Shown here: one piece after another, positions 19,832 through 28,688 of the stretch
Layout of the letters: each line of letters begins with the position of its first letter
Position numbering within the stretch: the first letter of the stretch is position 1
Source of the DNA: a virus
Length of the DNA: 64,000 nucleotides
Virus record (IMG/VR): IMGVR_UViG_3300043444_000221
Location: 16,321-80,320 of that record
Direction: 5' to 3' (one strand)
Position numbers and translations under genes: made by a program
The notes under the pieces: model-generated
Told to the model about the DNA's origin: nothing
Databases searched by the model: none
The model's input: only the letters and a program-made list of their open reading frames with translations

Positions 19832-20825
19832 AAGAGTATTGCTTACTGGCGGTGCTGGATTTTTGGGTAGTCACGTCTTAAAGCGTATCCTAGATACAAC
19901 TGATTGGGAAGTTGTCTGCCTAGTTACATTCAAGCATCATGGCATTCAGGATAGACTTGTATTTGCAACTGAAAATTTGCCAGAAAAGCTTGGTAGGGTA
20001 AAGGTTCTGACCTGCGACCTATCTTCGCCAATATCGTCAGTAACATCAAATAAGATTGGCAAGATTGACTATGTTCTAGATTTAGCAAGTGAAAGCCATG
20101 TAAACAGAAGCATTGAAGATCCTGCACCATTTATTATTAATAATGTTCAGGTTATTTGTCATATGCTTGAGTGGGCCAGAGAAGCAAAGCCTGAAAAGTT
20201 TATTCACATATCTACTGATGAAGTGTTTGGTCCATATCAGGGAAGACATTTTACTGAGTGGGACACACACTTGCCAAGCAATCCATATAGTGCATCTAAG
20301 GCTGCACAAGAAGATATTATGTATTCCTATTGGAGAACATACTCTATGCCTTTGGCAATAGTAAACATCATGAATATCGTTGGCGAGTGCCAGAATGTTG
20401 AAAAGTTTACACCAATGATAATTAAAAAAATTATTAATAATGAGACCGTAGACATTCATACATATGACAATGGCAAAATTGGCAAGAGATACTGGCTTTA
20501 TGCTGGCAATATGGCATCAGCACTACTGCACATACTGACAAAAGATTTTGTGCTGCCATCTGATTCTAGCAAACCACTAAGGTTTAATATTGCTGGAGAT
20601 AAAGAGTACTCTAATTTAGAGTGGGCAGAAAAGATCTCGTCAATACTTGACAAAAAATTAAATTATCAGATGGTTGATTCATCAGTTTCACGTCCAGGAT
20701 ATGACTCTAGCTATGCTCTAGACAATAGCAAACTAATAGAGTCTGGTTGGTCTGCACCGTATGATCTTGATCAAGAAGTAAGCAACATAGTTAAATGGTA
20801 TATGGAGAACCCAGAATGGTTATAA
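19821..20825 (+). CDS. NAD-dependent nucleotide-sugar epimerase/dehydratase (extended SDR)
   Basis: The 334-residue product from the GTG at 19821 has the Rossmann motif GGAGFLGSHV, the active-site Tyr-x3-Lys in PYSASKAAQED, and the upstream STDEVFGPY strand of dTDP-glucose-4,6-dehydratase-like enzymes. The reaction is probably 4,6-dehydration or epimerisation of an NDP-sugar. The next gene is a sugar C-methyltransferase, so together they would make a branched deoxysugar. The longer ORF from 19782 lacks a ribosome site. Confidence 0.87.
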   Translation: MKTKRVLLTGGAGFLGSHVLKRILDTTDWEVVCLVTFKHHGIQDRLVFATENLPEKLGRVKVLTCDLSSPISSVTSNKIGKIDYVLDLASESHVNRSIEDPAPFIINNVQVICHMLEWAREAKPEKFIHISTDEVFGPYQGRHFTEWDTHLPSNPYSASKAAQEDIMYSYWRTYSMPLAIVNIMNIVGECQNVEKFTPMIIKKIINNETVDIHTYDNGKIGKRYWLYAGNMASALLHILTKDFVLPSDSSKPLRFNIAGDKEYSNLEWAEKISSILDKKLNYQMVDSSVSRPGYDSSYALDNSKLIESGWSAPYDLDQEVSNIVKWYMENPEWL

Positions 20826-22012
20826 GGGATAAGTGTCGTGCATGCAATAGCACAAAACTATTTACAGCGATTGATCTTGGGCTACAGCCTTTGGCAGGTG
20901 GCTTCATAAAAGATAAAGAGCCAGCATACTTGTATCCAAATGCTATGTTGGTTTGTGAGGATTGCGGTCTTGGCCAACTTTCTGTTGATGTCACTCCTAG
21001 TGAGCTGTATAAGAATTATAACTGGAGAACATCAACAAGTAAGTCTTATCTTGACTACATATATGATTTTGCAGATAAGCATATTATTCCAAGAATAAAC
21101 CCAGGGGAATGGGTCCTTGAAATTGCAAGTAATGATGGATATCTATTAAAATATCTAAAATCAAAAGGTATTGATGTTCTGGGGGTAGACCCTGCAGAGA
21201 ATATATCTAGATATGCTATCTGTGATGGTGTACCAGTAATCACAGATTTTTTTGGAACTGCTGTTGCAGAAGACATAGTTAGACTAAAGGGCAAGCCTAA
21301 GTGGATTGTTGCTAATAATGTTATGGCACATACACCAGATATTCAGGACTTTATGGCAGGCATATCAATGCTGTCTGATAGGGATACTATTGTTACGGTA
21401 GAGAATCCAACTATCATGAACATTATTGATCACGATCACTTTGACGTTATTTTCCATGAGCATTATTCCTATTTGTCTGCACATGCAGTTGCAAAACTTG
21501 CTAATCGCATGGGGCTATCACTATTTGATGTTCAGTCAGTGCCACCGCAGGGTGGGTCAAATAGGTACTGGATAAAGCAGGGCGGAGAGCCAACTGAGGG
21601 AGTTAGGGTTGCAGTTAGAGAAGAGTTGGAGTATGGTCTACTAAATAAAGATAAGTGGCAAGCTACTCAAGATAGGATTACACGTAATGCCAAATCTTTT
21701 GCTGGCAAGGTAGAATCTATTTGGCAGTCTGGTGGCACCATTTGTGGAGTTGGAGCATCTGCAAAGTCAACTGTTGTTTTAAATTTTGCAGGAATACAGT
21801 CGCACAGAATCTCTGCAGTTGCAGATGATGTAAAAGAAAAACAGGGATACAATATTCCTGGACCAATTATTCCAATTACAAGCATGGAAGATATGCTAAA
21901 ATTGAATCCAACTGATATAATAGTTTTTGCGTGGAATATTAGAAAAGAACTAGAGAGTAAGCTACGCAACTTGGGATACACAGGAAAAGTCTGGGTATGG
22001 AACGGAGAATAG
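20816..22012 (+). CDS. Sugar C-methyltransferase (NovU/TylCIII-like), SAM-dependent
   Basis: The 398-residue protein has the three-part layout of NDP-hexose C-methyltransferases. These are an N-terminal zinc site (CRACNSTKL and a later CEDCG), a Rossmann core (VLEIASNDGYLLKYLKSKG and DPAENI) and a C-terminal domain with GVGASAKSTVVLN. The ATG at 20816 overlaps the epimerase end by 10 nt. Products of such enzymes are C-methylated deoxysugars, as found on antibiotics and surface glycans. Confidence 0.88.
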   Translation: MVIRDKCRACNSTKLFTAIDLGLQPLAGGFIKDKEPAYLYPNAMLVCEDCGLGQLSVDVTPSELYKNYNWRTSTSKSYLDYIYDFADKHIIPRINPGEWVLEIASNDGYLLKYLKSKGIDVLGVDPAENISRYAICDGVPVITDFFGTAVAEDIVRLKGKPKWIVANNVMAHTPDIQDFMAGISMLSDRDTIVTVENPTIMNIIDHDHFDVIFHEHYSYLSAHAVAKLANRMGLSLFDVQSVPPQGGSNRYWIKQGGEPTEGVRVAVREELEYGLLNKDKWQATQDRITRNAKSFAGKVESIWQSGGTICGVGASAKSTVVLNFAGIQSHRISAVADDVKEKQGYNIPGPIIPITSMEDMLKLNPTDIIVFAWNIRKELESKLRNLGYTGKVWVWNGE

Positions 22013-22013
22013 T

Positions 22014-22430
22014 ATGTACGAATATTATGTAAATGAAGTAACTAACGTAGTAGATGGAGACACCATTGACGTTGTAATTGATCTAGGCTTTGATATCCTG
22101 TTCAAGAGTCGTGTTCGTCTGGCTGGTATTGATACCCCAGAGTCACGTACATCTGATAAAGCTGAGAAGGCACTTGGACTTGAGGCAAAGGAATATCTTA
22201 AGAAAAATATCAAGGCTGCCAAAAAGGTTGTTATTCGTACAGAGAAGATGGATTCTTCTGAGAAGTATGGCCGTATCCTTGGTTGGGTCTATCTAGATGG
22301 AGATTCTGAATCTATTAACAACAAGATGATTAACGAAGGCTATGCGTGGGGTTATCTTGGTGAGACTAAGATTAAAGATTTTGATGCACTTGCAAAAGCA
22401 CGTGCTAATGCAGCAACCAAAAATAAGTAA
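22014..22430 (+). CDS. Staphylococcal-nuclease-like (SNase/TNase) thermonuclease
   Basis: The 138 residues cover the SNase OB-fold: VVDGDTIDVVIDLG (about 12-25), RVRLAGIDTPES, KYGRILGWVYLDG and INEGYAWGYL. The catalytic Arg and Glu positions appear to be retained. There is no signal peptide, so it probably acts on DNA or RNA inside the cell, for example in host genome breakdown. It begins one base after the methyltransferase stop. Confidence 0.88.
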   Translation: MYEYYVNEVTNVVDGDTIDVVIDLGFDILFKSRVRLAGIDTPESRTSDKAEKALGLEAKEYLKKNIKAAKKVVIRTEKMDSSEKYGRILGWVYLDGDSESINNKMINEGYAWGYLGETKIKDFDALAKARANAATKNK

Positions 22431-22455
22431 TCACTAATAGCAGTATAATATTATC

Positions 22456-22893
22456 ATGGAATATATACTTGGTGCTATTGTGACGCTAGCCACTATTGCC
22501 TTTATTTCTAATAAAATAAACAATAGCAAAACCATGCGTCTTAGGGTCAACATTCAATACAACCAAACACGTGCATTTGAGCTTACTAAGCCATTAGATC
22601 TTTTCAATGCTATGGTTGATATGGTTGCAAATCCCATCATTACTCAGACTACCAAACATCATGACTCTATGCATGTAAAGGTTGTTATTGCAGACAATGA
22701 AGCCTACTGGATTTCAAACAATAAATTTTATGTGGCTGATGTTAGAGATAAAATGGTTATCCAGGAATCAGCAAGAGAAGTTGACACAATGACCATGGAT
22801 GATGTAGAATTGAAAAAGATAAGCGAAATTGTAGAGATACTTAGGAAGGAAGATAAGAATGATCGTGGTAGTTCAGGGAACAAAAAACTTTAA
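22456..22893 (+). CDS. Unknown protein with N-terminal membrane anchor
   Basis: The first 20 residues of this 145-residue product form one hydrophobic segment; the rest is soluble and mixed alpha/beta. TATAAT at 22444-22449 lies exactly 6 nt before the ATG, with no ribosome site, so the mRNA is probably leaderless. No family is recognised. It overlaps the next gene by 35 nt. Confidence 0.65.
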   Translation: MEYILGAIVTLATIAFISNKINNSKTMRLRVNIQYNQTRAFELTKPLDLFNAMVDMVANPIITQTTKHHDSMHVKVVIADNEAYWISNNKFYVADVRDKMVIQESAREVDTMTMDDVELKKISEIVEILRKEDKNDRGSSGNKKL

Positions 22894-23209
22894 TGACTAC
22901 TCAATCTTTTTGTCTGGTATGCGTTCAGCACTCATACGCAAGGACGAGGCTGACAAAGAGTTTATAGTATTTACAGCAGGACCCATAAACATAAACAATA
23001 TGGCTATGGAGTTTCTTAATGTTACAGAACGAAGCCTAAAGGCTAAGGGCATTAAGAGCAAGCTTGTAAAAATTCCACCAAGGTGGATTGAAGATAATCA
23101 TGCCGAAATTGATTACTTCGCCTTCTACTGCCTGCCAAAAGAATCACTTCCAGACTCTGTGCAAACTGCCAGAGCCAAGGATGTTGACGTGCAGGTATAT
23201 AGGCACTAA
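22859..23209 (+). CDS. SLOG/YspA-like nucleotide-binding protein (tentative)
   Basis: The 116-residue product starts with IVVVQGTKNFNDY, a strand-loop like the N-terminus of YspA/DprA-type Rossmann proteins, and has a FIVFTAGPIN strand in the place of their Gly-rich loop. The assignment rests only on these short similarities. SLOG proteins bind nucleotides or DNA in defence and signalling. Confidence 0.45.
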   Translation: MIVVVQGTKNFNDYSIFLSGMRSALIRKDEADKEFIVFTAGPININNMAMEFLNVTERSLKAKGIKSKLVKIPPRWIEDNHAEIDYFAFYCLPKESLPDSVQTARAKDVDVQVYRH

Positions 23210-23246
23210 CAAAATAAACAATAATATGTACACAAGGGGTATATAA

Positions 23247-23456
23247 ATGAACATTAAGTCACTAGACAAGATGGAATCAATTGTAAAATCAAACAAGTCA
23301 CTAAGCTGGCGTGGTTGGGACGTGGTCAATATCATTCCTAATCCAACTGCATGGTCAAAGCCAAATGGTGCGTTTGTCCGTGGTCGCTGGTATATTAAGC
23401 AGGTGTTCCCAGTAACCGAAAATGGATGGGATATTCCAGACAGATTTGTGAGGTAG
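23247..23456 (+). CDS. Small protein of unknown function
   Basis: The 69-residue product is Trp-rich in its second half (WRGWDVV, GRWYIKQVFP) with a basic overall charge. A TATATAA box lies right before the ATG. No family is recognised. It precedes the WhiB gene by 3 nt and is probably co-transcribed with it. Confidence 0.65.
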   Translation: MNIKSLDKMESIVKSNKSLSWRGWDVVNIIPNPTAWSKPNGAFVRGRWYIKQVFPVTENGWDIPDRFVR

Positions 23457-23459
23457 TCT

Positions 23460-23747
23460 ATGGCAAGAGCTAAAGACGAATGGATAGAAAAAGCTAGATG
23501 CAAAAACTTTGATACTAATCTATTTTTTGATACATATGAGGAAGACCTAGAGATCCGTGAGGATGTTGATACGCTTTGCTCAATGTGTCCAGTTGCACGT
23601 CATTGCTTTGCTGTTGGAGTATCGCAAAAAGGCTGGGGTGTCTGGGGAGGAATCTATCTGGAAGATGGAGAGATCTCTCGTGAGTTTAATAGACACAAGA
23701 ATAAGGCCAAGTGGGCTGCAACCTGGAAGTATTTGACGGTAGATTAA
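23460..23747 (+). CDS. WhiB-family Fe-S transcription regulator
   Basis: The 95-residue protein has the four cluster ligands Cys14, Cys40, Cys43 and Cys49 (C-x25-C-x2-C-x5-C) and the G(I/V)WGG turn at 60-64 that contacts the sigma factor. WhiB proteins occur only in Actinobacteria and their phages. They bind a 4Fe-4S cluster and the principal sigma factor. It could redirect host RNA polymerase or, like WhiB of phage TM4, block host WhiB2. Confidence 0.93.
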   Translation: MARAKDEWIEKARCKNFDTNLFFDTYEEDLEIREDVDTLCSMCPVARHCFAVGVSQKGWGVWGGIYLEDGEISREFNRHKNKAKWAATWKYLTVD

Positions 23748-23748
23748 A

Positions 23749-23991
23749 GTGTATACAGATTCAATGAAGACAGCATTTAGATCGCTGGCACATTATGCAC
23801 CAAAGGGATTTAAGGTAACCATTATAGACAATGACACCTTTATCACTGTAAAGGCAAATGAGCCAGATTTTATGAAACTACTTGACGAAGACAAGCGTCG
23901 TGCTGTAGAATATATGGTAAGGGTCAAGAAGGCCTTAGAAGATAATGGAGCTATCGTACTACTGGTACGAGAGGGTGGAAAGGACATATAG
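23749..23991 (+). CDS. Small protein of unknown function
   Basis: The 80-residue product from a GTG start has a predicted beta-alpha pattern with a central charged helix (KLLDEDKRRAVEYMVRVKKAL). No motif is recognised. It begins one base after the WhiB stop and overlaps the next GTG start by a base, so it is embedded in the operon. Confidence 0.6.
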   Translation: MYTDSMKTAFRSLAHYAPKGFKVTIIDNDTFITVKANEPDFMKLLDEDKRRAVEYMVRVKKALEDNGAIVLLVREGGKDI

Positions 23992-24485
23992 TGCAAACTT
24001 TTTTGCCGTCCAAAGATTTTGATACTGCTGCTAACATGCTTGACTCAAAGCGATTGAACAAGCAGATTCTTGAAGCATATCAAATTCTCAAGGTGCTATC
24101 AAACAATGATCCAAAAGCAGCATGGCGTAATCATCCTGCAGTAAAGATGTGGCGTGGACATGAGCATGGGCTGTTTGTCTATGCACTTGCCATGGTTAAG
24201 GAAGCTAAGAGTCGTGGCATCAAAACAGATAAGAACATGGATAATCTGGTATCACTTCGTGTCATGCATCTAAAAAACTGGGGACATGGGATGCCAACAT
24301 GGTATCAAAATTCTGAAGAAATGCATAGGATTACCGTGACGCATCGTGCACGACTAAGTGTTAAAGATCCAATCTATTATGCACATTTCTTCATGTTCCG
24401 CAACCATGCTGACAATACACCATGCTGTGAAACCTGTCAGTACTATTGGCCAACACATGTATCAGATCGAAAGGTTGTAAAATGA
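23991..24485 (+). CDS. Pyrimidine-dimer DNA glycosylase-like (Pyr_excise/DenV-like) protein
   Basis: The 164-residue protein begins MQTFLPSKDFDTAANMLDSKRLNKQ, similar to the LDxRxLxKQ helix conserved in the Pyr_excise family related to T4 endonuclease V. It also has the W-x-H region (PAVKMWRGHEHGLFVYA). The N-terminal residue here is not the Thr nucleophile of T4 DenV, so repair activity is uncertain. A C-terminal Cys pair (CCETCQ) may bind zinc. The start is GTG. Confidence 0.68.
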   Translation: MQTFLPSKDFDTAANMLDSKRLNKQILEAYQILKVLSNNDPKAAWRNHPAVKMWRGHEHGLFVYALAMVKEAKSRGIKTDKNMDNLVSLRVMHLKNWGHGMPTWYQNSEEMHRITVTHRARLSVKDPIYYAHFFMFRNHADNTPCCETCQYYWPTHVSDRKVVK

Positions 24486-24901
24486 TTGAAACAATTATAA
24501 TTGCAATTCAGTCTATACTACTTATCGTTGCACTTTATGGATGGATCTTTCTTAAGAAAACTCAGGTAAACTTGGTACTTAAGCTAACTCAGTCACAGCT
24601 TGACCAAAACATGTTGCAGCAAAAGTTGGCACAAATAAATGAAGACAAAAGACTTCTTGAGTCAGAAGAGTTTATGCAATTCTTGACATCAAGCAGAGAA
24701 TATGCTTTTGAGTATATTGAGGCAGTGCAAGAGGCTATTTCAGAATATAACAGTGTGGTTGAGCCAATCCTAAACTATCACAAAAATTATGGTATGGCTT
24801 TTGGAATGGACAGTGTTCCATTCCGAAACCTTGAGGATATCTCAAAGGCACATGAAGCATTGATGGAAATAATGCCATCTGAACCAAATAAACTAAACTA
24901 A
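24482..24901 (+). CDS. Membrane-anchored coiled-coil protein
   Basis: A single N-terminal hydrophobic segment (residues 2-22) is followed by a Gln/Leu/Lys coiled coil to about residue 90 in this 139-residue product. The ATG lies in an ATGA overlap with the previous stop; the longer frame to 24446 is not used. This is the spanin-like or membrane-tether layout, but no family is recognised. Confidence 0.62.
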   Translation: MIETIIIAIQSILLIVALYGWIFLKKTQVNLVLKLTQSQLDQNMLQQKLAQINEDKRLLESEEFMQFLTSSREYAFEYIEAVQEAISEYNSVVEPILNYHKNYGMAFGMDSVPFRNLEDISKAHEALMEIMPSEPNKLN

Positions 24902-24909
24902 GGAATATA

Positions 24910-25068
24910 ATGAGAGACATTTTCTTTTCAGTTTTAACTGGCTTTATCTGTGGTGTAGCATTTGCTGCATTTAGATTGCCAGTTCCTGCACCACCAGTAT
25001 TTGCTGGGGTAGCAGGCATTATTGGCCTATGGGCTGGTTATGCTATACTAATAAAGGTAATATCCTAG
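24910..25068 (+). CDS. XapX-like (DUF1427) small membrane protein
   Basis: The 52-residue product has the XapX pattern of a transmembrane helix, a R-x-P-x-P-A-P-P turn and a second Gly-rich helix (FAGVAGIIGLWAGY). The function of XapX proteins is unknown. It sits between a membrane-anchored and a holin-like gene with an AAGGAA-type site. Confidence 0.72.
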   Translation: MRDIFFSVLTGFICGVAFAAFRLPVPAPPVFAGVAGIIGLWAGYAILIKVIS

Positions 25069-25077
25069 GAGGAAACC

Positions 25078-25368
25078 ATGAATGAACAACTAAAGGCAAT
25101 GCTTGCATCATACGGACGCTCAGTCCTTGGTGCTGCATCAACACTATATCTTGCTGGCGTAACTGATCCAGCAGATCTTGTTTGGTCACTTGTAGGTGCT
25201 ATTGCACCAGTAGTAATTCGCTACGTCAATCCAAACGACCCAGCATTTGGTCGTGCACCAAAGGTGGAAGAGGTTGAGGTTGCTCTCGCTACAGCAAAGC
25301 CAAAGAAGGCTCCTGTAAAGAAGGCACCTGCTAAGAAGGCTCCAGCAAAGAAGCCAGCTAGCAAGTAA
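25078..25368 (+). CDS. Membrane protein with Lys/Ala/Pro histone-like tail, holin-like candidate
   Basis: The 96-residue product has two hydrophobic stretches (about 12-30 and 33-48) followed by a tail of KKAPAKKAPAKK-type repeats. The tail resembles actinobacterial histone-like C-termini and could bind DNA, teichoic acid or membrane phosphates. AGGAGG precedes the ATG, and a terminator follows the stop. A holin role is inferred from size and topology only. Confidence 0.62.
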   Translation: MNEQLKAMLASYGRSVLGAASTLYLAGVTDPADLVWSLVGAIAPVVIRYVNPNDPAFGRAPKVEEVEVALATAKPKKAPVKKAPAKKAPAKKPASK

Positions 25369-25383
25369 ACCTAATATAGATTT

Positions 25384-25415
25384 GGCAGGCTGCAAATTGT
25401 GGCCTGCCTTTTCTT
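25384..25415 (+). terminator. Rho-independent terminator
   Basis: A perfect 7-bp stem GGCAGGC/GCCTGCC with an 11-nt loop is followed by TTTTCTT, 15 nt after the preceding stop. It ends the transcript coming from the 19-25 kb genes. Confidence 0.88.
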
Positions 25416-25479
25416 ATGCTATAATTATTATGCCTGCCATTTGGGGGCAATTAACTCGCTTAATAAAGGAGATGATACT

Positions 25480-25866
25480 ATGGTTATTAACACACCATTC
25501 GCAGGACTTGGTCTAGATATTGACAAGTTCTTTGCACTAAATACAACTACCCCAGCATACCCACCATATAACGTTGTCAAGATTCATGACGATAAGGTTG
25601 TACTTGAGTTTGCGGTTGCTGGATTCAAGAAGGACGACATCAGTATTGTAACTGAAAAGAATGTCCTATCAATCAAGGGTGAGAAGCAGGTTGATGAGCG
25701 TACATACCTACACAAGGGTATTGCTGCTCGCAAGTTTGCAAGATCATTCACACTACCAGAATATTTTGAGGTAGAATCGGCAGGATATGAGGATGGCATT
25801 CTTTATATTGATTTGATCCGCAATATCCCAGAAGAAAAGAAACCAAAGCAGATTAGTATTAACTAA
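25480..25866 (+). CDS. Hsp20/alpha-crystallin small heat-shock protein
   Basis: The 128-residue product contains an alpha-crystallin domain (VLEFAVAGFKKDDISI, VLSIKGEKQ, FARSFTLPEYFEV, YEDGILYIDL) with short flanks, typical of phage Hsp20. It would hold unfolding proteins, perhaps during virion assembly. AAAGGAGAT precedes the ATG at 25480, ruling out the longer ORF to 25399. TATAAT at 25420 gives a leader of about 50 nt. Confidence 0.92.
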   Translation: MVINTPFAGLGLDIDKFFALNTTTPAYPPYNVVKIHDDKVVLEFAVAGFKKDDISIVTEKNVLSIKGEKQVDERTYLHKGIAARKFARSFTLPEYFEVESAGYEDGILYIDLIRNIPEEKKPKQISIN

Positions 25867-25919
25867 TCAAAAGCCCTGGGCATGGCTTAAAACTGCCCAC
25901 ACTATGCTATAATAATCCT

Positions 25920-26201
25920 ATGACTCAGCATGCACTAGTAACCCTTTCAAGCTCTACAGCTACCAGGCTAACCCCTAATGGAATACATTCAGGACTAGAT
26001 ATAACTCTTCAGAATGTAGACGATGTAGCATATGTTTATATTGGAGGAGAGGGAGTTACCAGATTAAATTATGGATATCGTATTGCCCCTGGTCATGCAA
26101 TATCTTGGGAGCTTCCAGGAAATGATTCTCTTTATGCAATCACAGATACTAACCTATCCAAGCTAGCAATTTTAAAAACAAGTCTTGAGAGTGGAAGTTA
26201 A
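25920..26201 (+). CDS. Small structural-like phage protein
   Basis: The 93-residue, beta-rich product resembles a small virion decoration or neck protein (ARG-x-TxxxAT-type start, YVYIGGEGV, APGHAISWEL). The assignment is general. TATAAT at 25908-25913 lies 6 nt before the ATG, giving a leaderless start. It shares a base with the next start. Confidence 0.6.
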   Translation: MTQHALVTLSSSTATRLTPNGIHSGLDITLQNVDDVAYVYIGGEGVTRLNYGYRIAPGHAISWELPGNDSLYAITDTNLSKLAILKTSLESGS

Positions 26202-26716
26202 TGTCAAGATTTACTAATCATACAGATGGAACACCAGGACCACAGGGCCCTGCTGGCGAACCTGGATACGGAGCACTTACTAGATGGTCACCAAATTTTA
26301 AGGCAACTGGACTTTCTTTTACTGGAACAGGAAGCTCTTACCCAACATACAACTCTTATTATGCTAAAAATGGTCACATAGTTAGTTTTTGGATTGAAAT
26401 TGATCTAGATACTGTTACTAATTTTGGAACTGGTCAGTACATAACAGAGTTGCCCTTTATGCCAATTGCTGGCTCAATGAATCACTTTTCTGGCTGGGCA
26501 CTCGTTGATCCAACACAAAACCCAGATCTCGCAGGGCATATTATTCTTAATGCAGACCACCTTGTAAATACAAAAGACCTTGATCTTCACTACATAAAGC
26601 AAGCAGGCGGATCAAAAACTGCTATTATGGAAGCAATGTTTACCCAAGATAATCCAGTAACTCTAACTACAGATACAACCATTTATATCAATGGAACATA
26701 TCTTACTAATGAATAG
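26201..26716 (+). CDS. Collagen-like minor tail/appendage protein
   Basis: The N-terminus has a short collagen-like run (GTPGPQGPAGEPG at about 10-22), then a beta-rich domain of about 150 residues. That domain (FxATGLSFTGTGS, NGHIVSFWIEI, NFGTGQYITELPF) is recognisably related to the C-terminal domain of the protein at 57902-58615, so both are probably virion appendage heads. It is coupled to the preceding small structural gene. Confidence 0.72.
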   Translation: MSRFTNHTDGTPGPQGPAGEPGYGALTRWSPNFKATGLSFTGTGSSYPTYNSYYAKNGHIVSFWIEIDLDTVTNFGTGQYITELPFMPIAGSMNHFSGWALVDPTQNPDLAGHIILNADHLVNTKDLDLHYIKQAGGSKTAIMEAMFTQDNPVTLTTDTTIYINGTYLTNE

Positions 26717-26730
26717 GATATAATATAGTT

Positions 26731-27180
26731 ATGAATGAAATAATTAATACACTCAAAAGGCTACTTGCAGACAACATTGCTCTCAAGTTCAAAGCACATG
26801 GATATCATTGGAATGTAGAGGGTGATGACTTCAAACAATTCCATGATTTTTTCGGGGATATTTATGAAAGCTATGATTCTGCAACAGATACATATGCAGA
26901 ATGGCTAAGAATATTTAAAGAATACGCTCCATATAGATTGGCAGATTTCTTTGATGCCTCCTCTATTGGTGAGCCATCTATTGTGGGTGACCCACAGCCC
27001 ATGTTGGCTGACCTTTACTTATCTATTGAAAAGCACATTGCAGACTTAATTGTTGCAGGCAAAGCTGCTACTGCAGCAAATGAGTTTGGATTAGCAAACT
27101 TCTTTGCAGATCGTCAAACTATTTCTCAAAAGTTCTGCTGGCAGATTCGTGCAAGTATCGAAGCTGAGGAGATGGACTAA
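26731..27180 (+). CDS. Dps/ferritin-like protein
   Basis: The 149-residue four-helix product starts with the Dps landmark KAHGYHWNVEGDDFKQFHDFFGDIY, whose His and Asp/Glu residues form the inter-subunit ferroxidase site. Dps stores iron and shields DNA from oxidative damage. TATAAT at 26719-26724 is 6 nt before the ATG, giving a leaderless start. The stop shares a base with the next ATG. Confidence 0.85.
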   Translation: MNEIINTLKRLLADNIALKFKAHGYHWNVEGDDFKQFHDFFGDIYESYDSATDTYAEWLRIFKEYAPYRLADFFDASSIGEPSIVGDPQPMLADLYLSIEKHIADLIVAGKAATAANEFGLANFFADRQTISQKFCWQIRASIEAEEMD

Positions 27181-27851
27181 TGCCATATCATGTTGGAGAA
27201 AAAGGATCTTACGGTTGTAACGGATACCCTGCACTAAAAGATGACGGAACAGTAATGGGATGTCATGACACCAAAGAACAGGCAGCAGCCCAAATTTATG
27301 CAATTAATCAGTCTGAAGGCAATATAGATAAGCAGTCCCCATGTTGGGATGGATATGTTCAGCGTGGTATGAAGCCAAAGAATGGAAAAATGGTTCCAAA
27401 CTGTGTACCTGCTGCCAAGGCTGATGACCTGTGGGAAGATGACGATGATGTTATTTATGATAATGACTCTATGTCAAAGGCAGATGGCTACTCTCCACCA
27501 GCAGGGGCTAGAGCAGCAGCTCGTAAAGCAATTAAGTTTAAGGAAGATGGCAAAGCAGGTGGTGCAGGCACAGCAGTTGGCTGGACACGTGCACGTCAGC
27601 TGGCAAATGGTGAAAGCCTATCTCTAAGTACTGTAAAGCGTATGTACTCATACTTCTCACGCCATGAAGTAGACAAAAAGGGTAAGGACTGGGCTAACCA
27701 GGCTAATCCATCTAATGGCTACATTATGTGGCTTGCCTGGGGTGGAGATGCAGGATACTCTTGGTCTCGCAGAATTGTAGAGAGCGAAAAGAATAAATCT
27801 TTGTTTGCTGACTTTGGTAAAGATTATACAAAGTCAACAAGAGTGCTATAA
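27180..27851 (+). CDS. Phage structural/maturation-associated two-domain protein
   Basis: The 223-residue product has an N-terminal Cys-rich motif (YGCNGYPALKDDG, VMGCHDT, repeated Cys at 12, 28, 55 and 75) resembling small domains found with phage proteases and portals. Its C-terminal block is ARAAARKAIKFKEDG, GWTRARQLANGE, SLSTVKRMYSYFSRHE and WLAWGGDAGYSW. The second block is common in phage capsid-maturation proteins. Its exact role is unknown. The C-terminal domain may act in head assembly. Confidence 0.6.
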   Translation: MPYHVGEKGSYGCNGYPALKDDGTVMGCHDTKEQAAAQIYAINQSEGNIDKQSPCWDGYVQRGMKPKNGKMVPNCVPAAKADDLWEDDDDVIYDNDSMSKADGYSPPAGARAAARKAIKFKEDGKAGGAGTAVGWTRARQLANGESLSLSTVKRMYSYFSRHEVDKKGKDWANQANPSNGYIMWLAWGGDAGYSWSRRIVESEKNKSLFADFGKDYTKSTRVL

Positions 27852-27944
27852 TAATATTGTCCCTCATACAGGCATCGCTCTTAGGATGGATTAGTTACCT
27901 ATTTTATGACCGTGGCCTATTGCAGGTTGATCCTGTATGGGGGA

Positions 27945-28688
27945 TTACTTAATTCCCAAATCACGCTGTCTTTTATCAAATGCCTCCAATGCCTTGGCAT
28001 AGTCATCTTCAAGCTTTGATGTAAGGTGAAACTTCTTGACCATCTCTTTGATTATGTAGTATTCCTCTGGCTTTTCTACTGGAAATGCATTTGCTGCACC
28101 ACTGGAAAAGTTGATATCACTCTTAGCACGTTCAATGTGGTGTGCCAAATGCTGATCAATTTGTTCCTGTGTCTTCAAAATACACTCTCCAGTGCCACCA
28201 GAAAGCCTGTAGAGGTGTGGAAGAACATTTGGCAGGTCTTCTGTTACCTGCTCAAATGTAAATGGCACTATGCGGTCTATAGCAATCATTGAGCCATAGG
28301 TATAGCCCTCCCACATCCTAGATTCCTGATACATGGACTCACGGATATACTCTTCCTTTCTTTCACGGAAGAATGCCATATTGCCATCAACAATCTCTGG
28401 TCTTCCAGCAATCGTTGAGCTTCCAAATCCATACGATGTCTTAAGTATTTGAGATGTAATGGCATCAACTGGGTCTCTAAGTACAGTAGTCATTGTTACA
28501 CCAGGCAATTCTGCACGGAATAGAAGTGGTTCATGACATAGAATAACCCAGTTATCCATCTGACTCCATTCACCTGCCACACGTGGATCTAAATGGTCAC
28601 GTAGGTTATGACCGTACATGTCTCTAATTAGATCAAAAAAGAAAAAGCCACCAGTTCTTGGCATGGTGTTAAGAATAATTTTATACAC
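27945..28688 (-). CDS. Sulfotransferase-like protein
   Basis: On the minus strand, the 247-residue product has a PAPS-type 5' loop variant (ILNTMPRTGGFFFFDL) and the 3'-phosphate motif VLRDPVDAITSQ near residue 76. This is the sulfotransferase signature pair. It would transfer sulfate to a sugar or tyrosine. The GTG at 28688 is preferred because AGAAGGGA lies 6 nt upstream, giving an 8-nt overlap (GTGTATAA) with the glycosyltransferase before it. The ATG at 28715 lacks such a site. Confidence 0.7.
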   Translation of the reverse strand: MYKIILNTMPRTGGFFFFDLIRDMYGHNLRDHLDPRVAGEWSQMDNWVILCHEPLLFRAELPGVTMTTVLRDPVDAITSQILKTSYGFGSSTIAGRPEIVDGNMAFFRERKEEYIRESMYQESRMWEGYTYGSMIAIDRIVPFTFEQVTEDLPNVLPHLYRLSGGTGECILKTQEQIDQHLAHHIERAKSDINFSSGAANAFPVEKPEEYYIIKEMVKKFHLTSKLEDDYAKALEAFDKRQRDLGIK

